This document shows positions 29,096 to 38,964 of a stretch of 64,000 bases of DNA, piece after piece. The first letter of the stretch is position 1, and every line of letters starts with the position of its first letter. The DNA lies in contig CP081098.1 of the NCBI GenBank assembly GCA_025141015.1, positions 4,408,501 through 4,472,500 of the forward strand, in the 5' to 3' direction. Position numbers and translations under genes: made by a program. The notes under the pieces are model-generated. The model was not told the DNA's origin. It was given only the letters and a program-made list of their open reading frames with translations, and ran no database searches. The stretch comes from Rhodobacteraceae bacterium M382. GTDB taxonomy: Bacteria; Pseudomonadota; Alphaproteobacteria; Rhodobacterales; Rhodobacteraceae.

Positions 29096-30247
29096 ATGCC
29101 CGACCAGAGTTTTGACGCCCGGTTGCGCGATATGCGCCACGATTTTCACCGCCATCCCGAATTGGGGTTTTCCGAACACCGAACCAAGGCACAGGTGGCC
29201 CAGCGTCTGAGCGACCTGGGACTGGAAGTCCATGAAGGTCGCGGGGTTGTCGGCATTCTGAGGGCGGGATCTGGCAACCGGGCGATTGGCCTGCGGGCAG
29301 ATATGGATGCGTTGCCGATCCTGGAGACCACTGGGTTGGACTATGCTTCGACCACGCCGGGTACGATGCACGCCTGTGGCCATGACGGACATACAACAAT
29401 GCTGCTGGGGGCCGCTGAGCTGCTGGCCGAGAACCCCGATTTTGACGGCACTGTCGTCTTTCTATTCCAGCCCAACGAAGAACACGGGCTGGGCGCAATG
29501 GCGATGATCGACGAAGGCGTGCTGGAGCGGTTCCCTGTTGAAGAGGTTTACGCAATTCACAACCTGCCCGGCGCTCCTGTGGGTCAAATATCAACCCGTG
29601 TGGGCCAGATCTGCGCCTCGGAAAGCCTGTTCGAAATCACGGTCACAGGCAAAGGTGGCCATGCTTCGATGCCACAGGTTGGCGTGGATGCAATTACCGT
29701 GTCGGCCGAGCTGGTTACTGCGCTGCAAACCATCGTGTCGCGCAAGCTTGCACCATCAGCCGGTGCCGTGGTGTCGGTCACCGAATTCATCGCCAATGGG
29801 CAGCGCAACGTCCTGCCTGGTCAGGTCCTTCTCAAAGGCGACGCTCGGGCGCGTTTGCCACAGGATCGCGCCGACATCGAACGATTCATGCGCCAGATCT
29901 GCAACGGTATTGCGATAGCACATGGCGTAGAGGTTCAGGTGGATTTCCGCACTGAATTCATCGAAACCATCAATGCACAGGATCCCGCTGATGCGGTCAT
30001 CCGCGTCGCTGAGTCCCAGAGGTTGCCGACCTGGCCCAATCGCCCCGCCATGAGCTTCTCCGAAGATTTTGCCCATTTTGCCGCTGCAGTTCCCGGGTGC
30101 TTCCTGTTGCTCGGCAACGGCGAACAGGGGGCACATGCGCAGCCGCTGCATGCCTCGGACTATGATTTCAACGACGCGCTTTTGCCCATCGGGGCCCAGT
30201 TCTGGGCCGGATTGGTGCATGACCGCCTGCCCAAGACCAAGGACTGA
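29096..30247 (+). CDS. M20-family amidohydrolase (N-acyl amino acid hydrolase)
   Basis: 383 residues, M20D type like hippurate or IAA-amino-acid hydrolases. Cleaves an amide to free an amine and a carboxylate. Metal ligands lie in MHACGHDGHT near residue 100, the catalytic Glu pair in QPNEEHGLG, and a metal His in GGHASMPQVG. Cytosolic. First gene of an operon of four, 5 bases before the ammonia-lyase gene. The same pairing of an M20 enzyme with a diaminopropionate ammonia-lyase occurs in E. coli (ygeX-ygeY), which suggests that the substrate is an N-acylated diamino acid. The substrate is not known. Confidence 0.88.
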   Translation: MPDQSFDARLRDMRHDFHRHPELGFSEHRTKAQVAQRLSDLGLEVHEGRGVVGILRAGSGNRAIGLRADMDALPILETTGLDYASTTPGTMHACGHDGHTTMLLGAAELLAENPDFDGTVVFLFQPNEEHGLGAMAMIDEGVLERFPVEEVYAIHNLPGAPVGQISTRVGQICASESLFEITVTGKGGHASMPQVGVDAITVSAELVTALQTIVSRKLAPSAGAVVSVTEFIANGQRNVLPGQVLLKGDARARLPQDRADIERFMRQICNGIAIAHGVEVQVDFRTEFIETINAQDPADAVIRVAESQRLPTWPNRPAMSFSEDFAHFAAAVPGCFLLLGNGEQGAHAQPLHASDYDFNDALLPIGAQFWAGLVHDRLPKTKD

Positions 30248-30252
30248 TCAAT

Positions 30253-31443
30253 ATGACTGATGTTTACACCCAGGCCCAACTGACCCACACCACCGGCAAC
30301 CCACATGGCCATACGGCAGCAACCCGCGTGTTGAGCCGGTCAGATTTCGATCAGGCCATCAGCGAAATCACCCAATGGCCAGGCTATGCCGCAACCCCGT
30401 TGGTGTCGTTGGATGATCTGGCCAGCGATCTGGGGGTGGGCGCAATCCTGTACAAGCATGAAGGCCCCCGCTTTGGGCTGGGCAGCTTCAAGGCACTGGG
30501 CGGTGCGTACGCAGCGTTGCGGGTGCTACAGCGTGAGATCGCGCGGCGTCGCGGCACAGACGTGGCGCTGGCCGATATCCGCGCTGGAAAATACGCCGAC
30601 GACTGCTCCCAAATCACCCTGTGTTCTGCCACCGATGGCAATCACGGCCGGTCCCTGGCCTGGGGTTGCCAGACCTTTGGCGCACCGTGCCGGATCTACA
30701 TCCATGCCGAAGTCAGCAAGGGTCGCGAAGTCGCGATGCAGGACCTGGGTGCCGACGTCGTCCGTATCGCAGGGGATTACGATGAATCTGTCGCGCTGGC
30801 CCGGAGCGAAGCCGAAGCCAACGGCTGGTTCGTGGTGTCCGATACCTCCTGGCCAGGATACAGTGAACCACCGCGCGACGTGATGGCCGGATATGGTGTC
30901 ATGACACAGGAAGCCTGTGACGCCATGGATCAGGCTCCAACACATGTGTTCCTACAGGGCGGCGTTGGCGGGTTGGCCGCATCGGTCGCCGCGCGTCTGC
31001 GTCAGGTTTGGGGCGACGATACCCCGCGCGTCGTGATTGTGGAACCCGAACTGGCCGCCTGCCTGTTCGACAGCGCCAAAGCGGGCAAGGCGACCAATTT
31101 TTCCATACACCAGGAGACCATCATGGCCGGTCTTTCCTGTGGGGAACCATCGGAAATGGCGTGGGAAATTCTGACCGAGGAATCCAGCGACTTTGTGACA
31201 ATCCCAGATAGCATCGTGGCCCCCACCGTGCGGATGCTGGCCCGCCCAACAGGTGTGGCCAAAATCGTCGAAGCCGGAGAAAGCGCAGTGGCAGGCCTGG
31301 CGGCCCTGATTGCCGCCTGCAAGTCGGACCTCAAGACCACGCTGGGACTGGACGCGGGCTCGCGGGTTCTTCTGATTGGGTCCGAAGGCATCACCGACCC
31401 GGAAATCTACGCCGAGATCATGGAAGGCACCAAACATGGCTGA
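30253..31443 (+). CDS. Diaminopropionate ammonia-lyase-like PLP enzyme
   Basis: 396 residues, fold type II PLP enzyme close in length and form to E. coli YgeX, which turns 2,3-diaminopropionate into pyruvate and two ammonia. The PLP lysine lies in GPRFGLGSFKALGGAYA, the family's variant of the SFKxRG motif; CSATDGNHGRSLAWG follows near residue 130, and a phosphate loop LQGGVGGLAAS near 235. It overlaps the M24 gene by 8 bases. Threonine dehydratase-like activity on another beta-substituted amino acid (as for EutB in ectoine use) is the alternative. Confidence 0.85.
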   Translation: MTDVYTQAQLTHTTGNPHGHTAATRVLSRSDFDQAISEITQWPGYAATPLVSLDDLASDLGVGAILYKHEGPRFGLGSFKALGGAYAALRVLQREIARRRGTDVALADIRAGKYADDCSQITLCSATDGNHGRSLAWGCQTFGAPCRIYIHAEVSKGREVAMQDLGADVVRIAGDYDESVALARSEAEANGWFVVSDTSWPGYSEPPRDVMAGYGVMTQEACDAMDQAPTHVFLQGGVGGLAASVAARLRQVWGDDTPRVVIVEPELAACLFDSAKAGKATNFSIHQETIMAGLSCGEPSEMAWEILTEESSDFVTIPDSIVAPTVRMLARPTGVAKIVEAGESAVAGLAALIAACKSDLKTTLGLDAGSRVLLIGSEGITDPEIYAEIMEGTKHG

Positions 31444-32590
31444 CATCGCGCGCGGTTTTGAAGTCCGCGAATTCGAAGCGCGCACTGCCAAGGCCCAGGC
31501 ACGGATGGCCGAACAGAGTTTTGACGGCCTGCTGCTGCTATCAGAACCGGAAGTGCGCTATTTCAGCGGCTTCCATACGCTGTTCTGGCAAAGCCCGACA
31601 CGCCCCTGGTTCCTGTTCGTCCCACGCGAAGGCAAACCAATTGCCATCATTCCCGAAATCGGTGCCGCACTGATGCGCACCGGGTGGCTGGATGACATTC
31701 GCACCTGGGCCGCGCCCCAGCCCGAGGATGACGGAATATCCCTTTTGACCGACGTGCTGACCCCGCTGGCGGACCGCGGCGCGACTCTGGGCGTGATGAA
31801 AGGGCATGAAACCGGGCTGCGTATGCCGCTGGGTGATTATGAAAGGTTGATGTCAGGGCTGACAGGATTGCATGTGCGCGATTGCACCGGGTTGATCCGG
31901 GATCTGCGAATGGTGAAATCCGAGGCCGAGATCGAAAAGCTGGCGCACATCTGCGCCATCGGCTCGCGCAGCTTTGCGCAGGTCGAGAGCTTTGCCCAGG
32001 CTGGACAGCCTTTTGCCGATACATTTCGCGCCTTTCGCCGCGAGGCCCTGGCACAGGGGGCCGATGACGTGCCCTATTTGGTCGGCGGCGCAGATCAGGG
32101 CGGTTATCACGATGTGATTTCCCCCCCGTCTATGCGCCCCCTGCAGACCGGCGACATCATGATGCTGGACACCGGGGCCACGTTTGACGGGTATTTCTGC
32201 GACTTTGATCGCAACTGGGCCATCGGGCGCGCTGATGACGCGTCCAAACATGCCTACGACACCCTGTGGCGCGCCACCGAGGCGGGCCTGACCGCAGCCC
32301 GCCCTGGTGCCACCTGCGCTGATCTGTTCCGGGCGATGATGTCGGTGATCGGTGAGGCAGATGGTGACGTTGGGCGTTTGGGTCACGGTCTGGGCATGCA
32401 GCTGACCGAATGGCCGTCCCATGCCGCATGGGATGAAACCGTTCTAACGGAAAACATGGTACTGACACTGGAGCCGTCCATGGGCTACGGTGACGGCCGG
32501 ATCATGGTTCACGAGGAAAACATCGTGGTCCGCGACGGCGCTGCGCAATTGCTCAGCACTCGCGCCGCGCGGGAATTGCCCATAATATGA
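31436..32590 (+). CDS. M24-family metallohydrolase (Xaa-Pro peptidase / ectoine hydrolase type)
   Basis: 384 residues from ATG 31436. N-terminal creatinase-like domain (to about 155) and C-terminal pita-bread domain with all five metal ligands visible: Asp in LDTGATFDG and CDFDRNW, His in LGHGLGMQ, Glu in LTLEPSMGYG, and Glu in VHEENIVV. Members cut Xaa-Pro bonds, creatine or the ectoine ring (EutD/DoeA). The operon context, with an EutA-like and an ammonia-lyase neighbour, favours a ring- or amide-opening role over a general peptidase; this is inference. Confidence 0.85.
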   Translation: MADIARGFEVREFEARTAKAQARMAEQSFDGLLLLSEPEVRYFSGFHTLFWQSPTRPWFLFVPREGKPIAIIPEIGAALMRTGWLDDIRTWAAPQPEDDGISLLTDVLTPLADRGATLGVMKGHETGLRMPLGDYERLMSGLTGLHVRDCTGLIRDLRMVKSEAEIEKLAHICAIGSRSFAQVESFAQAGQPFADTFRAFRREALAQGADDVPYLVGGADQGGYHDVISPPSMRPLQTGDIMMLDTGATFDGYFCDFDRNWAIGRADDASKHAYDTLWRATEAGLTAARPGATCADLFRAMMSVIGEADGDVGRLGHGLGMQLTEWPSHAAWDETVLTENMVLTLEPSMGYGDGRIMVHEENIVVRDGAAQLLSTRAARELPII

Positions 32591-32612
32591 TCCGGACACC
32601 AGGGAGAGCGTC

Positions 32613-33356
32613 ATGAAACTGGATTTTGAAACCGACGCGGGGGTCGGAACCCGGGCCAAGATGGGTCTGATCGTTTTGGAAACCGACGAATCCCTGGAGC
32701 CTGAGTTGGCCCGGGTCGCCGGCCTGCCGGGCGTGGCCATCTATCACACACGAATCCCGATGGTCGCCGAGATCAACCCCGAGACACTGATGCGGATGAA
32801 ACAGGATCTGCCTGCTGCTGCCAATGCCTTGCCAGAGCCGATGGAATTTGACGTGATCGGATATGGCTGCACGTCGGCTTCGACGGTGATCGGGTCTGAT
32901 GCGGTACGCGATGCTGTGCGCACAGCGCGCCCGGGCGTTCAGGTCACTGATCCGCTGCGGGCCGCAATTGCCGCCTGTCAGGCCCTGAACGTCACGCGAC
33001 TGGGGTTCGTGACACCCTATATCCCGGAAGTCTCCAACAGGATGCGGACCAAGCTGGAAGACGCAGGGATCGAGATCGCCGGTTTCGGGTCGTTTGAAGA
33101 AAGCGACGACCGTGTCGTGGCCCGGATCTCCGAAGCATCCGTCCTGAGCGCGATCGAAACCGTGGCCGCCCAGGCGTCTTGTGATGCAGTGTTTGTGTCC
33201 TGCACCAACCTGAGGATCCTGAACATTCTGGAACAGGCCGAAGCGAGGATCGGGTGCCCGGTGATATCCAGCAATCTGGCATTGAGCTGGCATATGTTGC
33301 GCCTGTCTGGCGTTTCAGAGCCGCGCATCGGGTTTGGGAAGTTGCTGCAAGTCTGA
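32613..33356 (+). CDS. EutA / maleate isomerase / arylmalonate decarboxylase-family protein
   Basis: 247 residues, Asp/Glu racemase superfamily. Both active-site Cys regions are present: IGYGCTSASTVIGSD near residue 88 and AVFVSCTNLRILNILE near 195. Family members isomerise maleate, decarboxylate arylmalonates or, as EutA, accompany ectoine catabolism with unclear function. Last gene of the operon, 22 bases after the M24 gene, with GGGAGAG as ribosome site. No clear terminator follows. Confidence 0.85.
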   Translation: MKLDFETDAGVGTRAKMGLIVLETDESLEPELARVAGLPGVAIYHTRIPMVAEINPETLMRMKQDLPAAANALPEPMEFDVIGYGCTSASTVIGSDAVRDAVRTARPGVQVTDPLRAAIAACQALNVTRLGFVTPYIPEVSNRMRTKLEDAGIEIAGFGSFEESDDRVVARISEASVLSAIETVAAQASCDAVFVSCTNLRILNILEQAEARIGCPVISSNLALSWHMLRLSGVSEPRIGFGKLLQV

Positions 33357-33455
33357 GGAAGATTTGGGGCGCTGCCCCCCGCGTTGCAATCCCATAGGGT
33401 TTCCTCCTCCACCCGAGGTGGGTTTGATCAGAACGAAACCGTACTCTCAAAGAGA

Positions 33456-34157
33456 TCAGTAACGGGTGCTCATCCGATAGCCGGGGTGGTAGCTCATTCT
33501 CACATAAGTGACAGGCTGACCTTGAAACCAGGTGGTCCGATCAAGCTGCAAGACGGGTGTGGCCAATGGTATGGCCAGAAACTCCGACAATGACGCGTCC
33601 GCTGCAACGGATGTCAGACCGATCTCTGCATCGGTAAAGGGCACCCGCTCGAGCAGCCATTCATTTGGTCCCAGGGATGCAAAATCTGCCTCGAGGACAT
33701 CAGGAACCGCATCGACATTGATCCAACGATTTTCGAATTGAAACGGTCGGTTGTCGGCATAATGCATACATTTCACCTGCAACGCGCGCGCGCGATCCGG
33801 CAGGTTCAACTGGGCCGCCAACCAATCGGGAGCGGTGACCAGGGTGCGCTGTACCAAAGCATATCGATAGGTTGCGTTGGTTTCTTCAATGGTGTGGCGC
33901 ACAACGGCAATTTCGAACACGGCCTGTTTTACCGGTGCCACAGCCACCCGCGTGCCGCTTTTGCGTTTGCGATCGACGATACCGCGTTCGGCCAATTCAC
34001 GCATGGCCCTGTTGACTGTCGCACGCGCACAGCCGAATTCTTCCGCCAGTTCGAATTCGGTGGGCAACAGGGTGCCCTGAGGCCATTCGCGATCCTGAAT
34101 TCGGCGGATCACTTCGTCGCGTACGTCCTGGAAGCTGGTTTTTCGGCTATTGGTCAC
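33456..34157 (-). CDS. hutC: Histidine utilisation repressor HutC (GntR family)
   Basis: 233 residues, GTG start. N-terminal GntR winged helix (about 8-72, LPTEFELAEEFGCARATVNR, then ELAERGIVDRKRKSGTRV) and a C-terminal UTRA effector domain (about 90-230) ending in the family's PVTYVRMSYHPGYR. HutC represses hut genes until urocanate binds. It is divergent from hutD. Confidence 0.92.
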   Translation of the reverse strand: MTNSRKTSFQDVRDEVIRRIQDREWPQGTLLPTEFELAEEFGCARATVNRAMRELAERGIVDRKRKSGTRVAVAPVKQAVFEIAVVRHTIEETNATYRYALVQRTLVTAPDWLAAQLNLPDRARALQVKCMHYADNRPFQFENRWINVDAVPDVLEADFASLGPNEWLLERVPFTDAEIGLTSVAADASLSEFLAIPLATPVLQLDRTTWFQGQPVTYVRMSYHPGYRMSTRY

Positions 34158-34178
34158 TTAGGTTCCGATATCTGGAAG

Positions 34179-34218
34179 GATTATGTTCTGGTTATCGCGA
34201 TTATGTCTGCGATTATGT
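34179..34218. promoter_or_regulatory. Three direct GATTATGT repeats between hutC and hutD
   Basis: GATTATGT occurs at 34179-34186, 34199-34206 and 34211-34218 (20 and 12 bases apart). TTATGT is also the left arm of the palindrome before hutI at 36154, so these may be HutC half sites controlling hutC and hutD. No matching right arms are present, so binding is uncertain. Confidence 0.4.
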
Positions 34219-34243
34219 CCGGATCACAAAGGAGACGCAACCG

Positions 34244-34780
34244 ATGCACTTTGATATTGCAATCTGCCCACCGGTGCCCTGGAAAAATGGCGGCGGGATG
34301 ACCCGGATGTTGATGTCACAGGAGGGACCGAATGGGCTGTCCTGGCGTCTGAGCCTGGCGGACATACAGACCGACGGGCCATTTTCGACATTTCCCGGAT
34401 TGCAGCGAATCCTGACCATCGTATCCGGGGACGGGATCGACCTGTTCAATTCGGACCACCGCCTACTGGCTCGCCCCTATCAGCCTGTGTCCTTTTCAGG
34501 TGATCTGGCGTTGGACAGCCAGCGTGTCGGGGCGGACACAAGAGCATTCAACCTGATGTTTGATGCGGATAAGATCCGGGGCGACGTCCGCGTGCTGCAA
34601 ACTGGGCGATCGGATCTTTCGGGGACAAATGTTGTTTTTGTCATGCAGGGGGCGGTTCGGATTTTCGGACAACCCGACCTGCAAGATGGGCAGGGAGCCC
34701 GATTGGAAGGGTCCACACAGATTCAGGCCGAACCGGGAGCGTCCGGCCTGATTGTCTCTTTGGAGTCCCGATCTGTTTAG
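34244..34780 (+). CDS. hutD: HutD-family cupin protein
   Basis: 178 residues, with AAAGGAG 9 bases before the ATG. The opening PVPWKNGGGMTRMLMS is the HutD hallmark. HutD is a bicupin thought to limit hut expression, perhaps by binding formylglutamate or urocanate; the mechanism is not settled. Divergent from hutC and convergent with hutF, overlapping it by 4 bases at the stops. Confidence 0.9.
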   Translation: MHFDIAICPPVPWKNGGGMTRMLMSQEGPNGLSWRLSLADIQTDGPFSTFPGLQRILTIVSGDGIDLFNSDHRLLARPYQPVSFSGDLALDSQRVGADTRAFNLMFDADKIRGDVRVLQTGRSDLSGTNVVFVMQGAVRIFGQPDLQDGQGARLEGSTQIQAEPGASGLIVSLESRSV

Positions 34781-36144
34781 ATCGACGCCAGAAGGGATTT
34801 GATTGCGACACCGTAGTTGGCAGTGATTTCCGCACGAGCGACATGTTGACCGTTCTGGACTTGATGACGGCCAGCAGACCACAGATCGGTGACAACCCGA
34901 TCCTTGGCAGCAAAACACAGGCCATCCAAAAGCTGATCATCCCGCAGCGCGACCAAGGCCGGATCGGCGCTGTCAATTGCCACCAGATCTGCAAATTTGC
35001 CCACAGCAATGGCACCGCTGTTGCGCCCTACGGCGGTGGCACCTCCAGTGGCTGACCCCATGTAAAGGACTTCGCCCACCGACCCTTCGCCCGGGATCAT
35101 AACATTGCGGCTAATGTCGCGCAAACGCTGGGAATATTCGAGCATCCTCAGTTCCTCGGTCAAGGAAATGCAAACGTTTGAATCCGAGCCGAGCCCAAAT
35201 GCGCCCCCCTCTTCCAAGTAGGCAGGGCCGTTGAACGGACCGTCGCCCAGATTGGCCTCGGTGATCGGGCACAGGCCGGCCACCGCGCCCGACCGGGCCA
35301 TGTCACGGGTTTCCGAGGCGGTCATATGCGTGGCATGGATCAAACACCAATTGCTGTCGACCGGAGCGTTCTCCAACAGCCATTCCACAGGGCGCGCGCC
35401 AAGCCAGGATTGGATATCCTCGACTTCCTTGGGTTGCTCGGAGATGTGGATGTGGATCGGGTTTCCGGCGGCAACTGGAAGAACCTCGGCCAAATCTTCG
35501 GGGCACGTGGCCCGCAGCGAATGTGGCGCGATGCCGACACGGGTATCTGCGGGCAGCGTCGCCTCAGCCACGGCCCGAGCTTCGCCCACCAGGTCGGCGA
35601 ATTGGGCAACCGAATTGCCAAACCGCATCTGACCACCGCTCAGATCAGCACGCCCAGCGCCACCATAGGAATAGAGCACCGGCAAATGGGTCAGCCCGAT
35701 CCCGGTTTGATCCGCCGCAGAAAATACCCGCTGGCTCAGCTCGCTGACCTGATCGAAACGTCCCCCACCATTCTGATGGTGCACATAATGAAACTCACCA
35801 ACCGATGCATAGCCAGCTTCCTGCATCTCCATGAACACCAGCGCAGCGATGGCCTGGTATTGTTCGGGCGTCACATTCTGCATGAATTGATACATCAAGG
35901 TGCGCCAGGTCCAGAAGCTGTCGCGCCCGGCTGCGCGCACCTCGGTCATGCCGGCCATAGCCCGTTGGAACGAATGCGAATGCAGGTTGGCCAGCGCAGG
36001 CAACAACACATCCACCATTATGTCGCCCTGCTGAGGTGTCACATCCGTCTCTATCGCGGTGATTTTGCCGTTCTTATGACTGACCCGCACATTTCTTTGC
36101 CATCCGGCATCGGTTCTGGCGCGCTGCGCGAAAATCGTCTGCAT
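34777..36144 (-). CDS. hutF: Formimidoylglutamate deiminase
   Basis: 455 residues, amidohydrolase superfamily. Converts N-formimidoyl-L-glutamate to N-formyl-L-glutamate and ammonia. Metal-binding NLHSHSFQRAMAG near residue 55, further His in HIHISEQPKEVED and LIHATHMT, and the Asp in FGLGSDSNVCIS. Together with hutG it defines the five-step histidine pathway. AGAGGA lies 9 bases before the ATG. Divergent from hutI across a 61-base control region. Confidence 0.93.
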   Translation of the reverse strand: MQTIFAQRARTDAGWQRNVRVSHKNGKITAIETDVTPQQGDIMVDVLLPALANLHSHSFQRAMAGMTEVRAAGRDSFWTWRTLMYQFMQNVTPEQYQAIAALVFMEMQEAGYASVGEFHYVHHQNGGGRFDQVSELSQRVFSAADQTGIGLTHLPVLYSYGGAGRADLSGGQMRFGNSVAQFADLVGEARAVAEATLPADTRVGIAPHSLRATCPEDLAEVLPVAAGNPIHIHISEQPKEVEDIQSWLGARPVEWLLENAPVDSNWCLIHATHMTASETRDMARSGAVAGLCPITEANLGDGPFNGPAYLEEGGAFGLGSDSNVCISLTEELRMLEYSQRLRDISRNVMIPGEGSVGEVLYMGSATGGATAVGRNSGAIAVGKFADLVAIDSADPALVALRDDQLLDGLCFAAKDRVVTDLWSAGRHQVQNGQHVARAEITANYGVAIKSLLASI

Positions 36145-36153
36145 GTGATCCTC

Positions 36154-36169
36154 TTATGTATAGACATAA
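36154..36169. promoter_or_regulatory. HutC-type operator between hutF and hutI
   Basis: TTATGT-ATAG-ACATAA: perfect 6-bp arms around four bases. The centre reads GTATAGAC, matching the GT-N-TA-N-AC consensus of HutC-subfamily GntR regulators. It lies 10 bases before the hutF start and 37 before hutI, so one site could control both. Confidence 0.75.
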
Positions 36170-36205
36170 TAATCTTAAACGCATACCTTAAATACAGCAA
36201 GCAGA

Positions 36206-37444
36206 ATGAAGGGATCGGATTCGGTGACAAGGGATTTTGTTCTGACCGGGGCGCGCATCGCGACAATGAACACCGGTGAAACGCCTTATGGGCTGATCAA
36301 AGACGGCGCGGTTGCGGTTCGAAATGGCGTGATCGAATGGGTCGGAGATACAGGAGACTTGCCTGCATCCTACGCTGACCTGACCGCTCGGGATATGGCG
36401 GGACGTCTGATGACACCTGGCCTGATCGACTGCCACACGCATATTGTCTTTGGTGGCAACCGGGCGTTGGAATTCGAAATGCGCCTGAATGGTGCCAGCT
36501 ATGAGGAAGTAGCCCGGGCTGGTGGCGGCATCGTGTCCACCGTGACGGCGACCCGCGCAGCGTCGATCGAGACCCTGATCGCAAATGCCCTGCCCCGTCT
36601 GGACGCGTTGATCGCAGAAGGTGCAACGGTGGTCGAAGTCAAGTCCGGCTATGGGCTGGATCGCGAAACCGAATTGAACATGCTGCGCGCTGCCCGCACG
36701 CTGGCAACACTGCGCCCAATGACGATCAGGACCACGTTTCTGGGAGCCCATGCAACACCGGCCGAATACAAGGATCGCGATGACCACTATATCGACGAGG
36801 TCTGTATCCCGACCCTGCGCGCCGCCCATGCCGAAGGGCTGGTGGACGCCGTCGACGGATTCTGCGAAGGCATCGCCTTTCAACCCGATCAGATCGAACG
36901 GGTGTTCCAGGTCGCGGCGGAACTGAACCTGCCGGTCAAATTGCACGCCGAACAGCTGAGCCATCTGGGGGGGACCCAATTGGCGGCCCGCTATGGGGCG
37001 CTGTCGGTTGACCACGTGGAATATGCCAATGACGACGACGCCAGGGCGATGGCCGACAGCGGATCGGTCGCGGTCATCCTGCCCGGGGCGTTCTACACCA
37101 TTCGCGAAACACAGGTGCCCCCCATCGGATCATTCCGCAATCGCGGCGTGCCGATGGCGCTGGCCACAGACTGCAACCCCGGATCATCGCCTCTGACCTC
37201 GCTGCTGCTGACCATGAACATGGGCTGCACCCTGTTCCGCATGACCCCCGAAGAGGCACTGGCTGGTGTCACTCGCAACGCCGCCAAGGCGCTGGGTCTG
37301 AAGGATCGTGGCCAGATCGCCCCCGGCATGGTGGCCGATCTGGCGATCTGGGACGTCGAAACCCCCGGAGAGCTCTCTTATCGCATCGGGTTCAACCCGC
37401 TCCACTCACGCATTTACGCTCAGACGCAAGAAGGTACATCATGA
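36206..37444 (+). CDS. hutI: Imidazolonepropionase
   Basis: 412 residues. Opens 4-imidazolone-5-propionate to N-formimidoyl-L-glutamate. Metal motif [13 protein letters not shown] near residue 75, [10 protein letters not shown] near 250, and the Asp in [12 protein letters not shown] near 320. The ATG at 36206 lacks a clear ribosome site; a GTG at 36224 has AAGGG about 10 bases upstream and may be the real start (406 residues). The stop overlaps hutH by 4 bases, the start of the chain hutI-H-G-U. Confidence 0.93.
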   Translation: MKGSDSVTRDFVLTGARIATMNTGETPYGLIKDGAVAVRNGVIEWVGDTGDLPASYADLTARDMAGRLMTPGLIDCHTHIVFGGNRALEFEMRLNGASYEEVARAGGGIVSTVTATRAASIETLIANALPRLDALIAEGATVVEVKSGYGLDRETELNMLRAARTLATLRPMTIRTTFLGAHATPAEYKDRDDHYIDEVCIPTLRAAHAEGLVDAVDGFCEGIAFQPDQIERVFQVAAELNLPVKLHAEQLSHLGGTQLAARYGALSVDHVEYANDDDARAMADSGSVAVILPGAFYTIRETQVPPIGSFRNRGVPMALATDCNPGSSPLTSLLLTMNMGCTLFRMTPEEALAGVTRNAAKALGLKDRGQIAPGMVADLAIWDVETPGELSYRIGFNPLHSRIYAQTQEGTS

Positions 37445-38964
37445 TTTCAATGACGCCCGGCGAAGTCACGCTCGTCACGCTGCAAGAGATCTACCGCAAC
37501 CTAACACCGGCGCGGTTGCATCGCGCGGCCCGACCCGCCGTCGAAGCCGCCGCCCAGATGGTGGCAGACGCCGCCGCCGGCAGCGAAGCCGTCTATGGCA
37601 TCAACACAGGGTTCGGTAAGCTGGCCAGCACCAAGATTGCCCCAGAAGACACCGAGACCCTGCAACGCAACCTGATCCTGTCGCATTGCTGCGGTGTCGG
37701 CGATCCGCTGCCCGAAGACAAAGTCCGCCTGATGATGACGCTGAAGCTGTTGTCGATGGGCCGGGGAGCTTCTGGTGTGCGTTGGTTGGTGATCGAACAG
37801 ATCGAAAACATGCTGGAGCACGGAGTTCTCCCTGTGGTTCCCTCTCAGGGGTCTGTTGGGGCTTCGGGTGATCTGGCCCCCTTGGCCCATATGGCAGCCG
37901 CAATGATCGGCGCTGGCGAAGCCACATTTGAAGGTGCCCGCATGCCCAGCGCGGAGGCATTGGAAAAGGCCGGGTTGCAGCCGATCGTTCTGGGCCCCAA
38001 AGAAGGTCTGGGGCTGATCAATGGAACGCAGTTTTCAACCGCCTGTGCCTTGGCCGGGCTATTTGATGGCTGGCGGCTGGCCGAAGCGTCCATGGTGATT
38101 GCCTCGTTGACCACGGACGCGATCATGGGGTCGACTGCACCTCTGGTGGCGGACATCCATACGCTGCGCGGTCACGCGGGACAGATCGATGTCGCCCGCG
38201 AAATGCGCGCCATCATGGAGGGGTCGGAAATCCGCGAAAGCCATCGCGAAGACGACACTCGTGTCCAGGATCCCTATTGTATCCGCTGCCAGCCACAGGT
38301 TGTCGGTGCCGCACTGGACGTGCTGCGCATGGCCGCCAAAACGCTGGAGATCGAAGCCAACGCCGTCACCGACAATCCGCTGGTTCTGGTGAACGAAGGG
38401 CGCATCGTATCGGGCGGCAACTTCCACGCCGAATATGTCGGCTTTGCCGCTGATCAGATCGCGTTGGCCGTGGCTGAAATTGGTGCCATCGCCCAGCGCC
38501 GCGTTGCGCTGATGGTCGACCCAACGCTCAGCTTTGATCTGCCACCGTTCCTGACCCCGAATCCGGGTCTGAACTCGGGCTTTATGATCGCCGAGGTGAC
38601 CACCGCCGCGCTGATGAGCGAGAACAAGCATCTCGCCAATCCTTGCGTAACAGACTCTACTCCGACCTCCGCCAACCAGGAGGACCACGTGTCGATGGCC
38701 GCCCATGGTGCGCTGCGTCTGGGCCGGATGAACACCAACCTGTCGGTCATCCTGGGGGTCGAACTGCTGTGCGCCGCGCAGGGTGTTGAAGCCCGCAGCC
38801 CGCTGGCCACCTCCACCCGATTGCAGGACGTTATCAACGCGCTGCGCGCCAATGTGCCGTCGCTGGAAGATGATCGCTATCTCGCACCAGATATCGAAGC
38901 CGCATCCGCCATGGTGCGCGCGGGCGAAATCGCGGCCGCTGCTGGTATCGAGGTGGCCGCATGA
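37441..38964 (+). CDS. hutH: Histidine ammonia-lyase
   Basis: 507 residues. Deaminates L-histidine to urocanate, the first step. The self-formed MIO cofactor comes from Ala141-Ser142-Gly143 in [14 protein letters not shown]. Tyr-containing [12 protein letters not shown] near 54 and [18 protein letters not shown] near 315 are family hallmarks. Overlaps hutI and hutG by 4 bases each. Confidence 0.97.
   Translation: MISMTPGEVTLVTLQEIYRNLTPARLHRAARPAVEAAAQMVADAAAGSEAVYGINTGFGKLASTKIAPEDTETLQRNLILSHCCGVGDPLPEDKVRLMMTLKLLSMGRGASGVRWLVIEQIENMLEHGVLPVVPSQGSVGASGDLAPLAHMAAAMIGAGEATFEGARMPSAEALEKAGLQPIVLGPKEGLGLINGTQFSTACALAGLFDGWRLAEASMVIASLTTDAIMGSTAPLVADIHTLRGHAGQIDVAREMRAIMEGSEIRESHREDDTRVQDPYCIRCQPQVVGAALDVLRMAAKTLEIEANAVTDNPLVLVNEGRIVSGGNFHAEYVGFAADQIALAVAEIGAIAQRRVALMVDPTLSFDLPPFLTPNPGLNSGFMIAEVTTAALMSENKHLANPCVTDSTPTSANQEDHVSMAAHGALRLGRMNTNLSVILGVELLCAAQGVEARSPLATSTRLQDVINALRANVPSLEDDRYLAPDIEAASAMVRAGEIAAAAGIEVAA

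Noticed and set aside
29096-30247. Hippurate hydrolase feeding benzoate to the box operon
   Set aside because: M20D enzymes are too broad in substrate, and the operon neighbours point to diamino acid metabolism rather than to benzoate.
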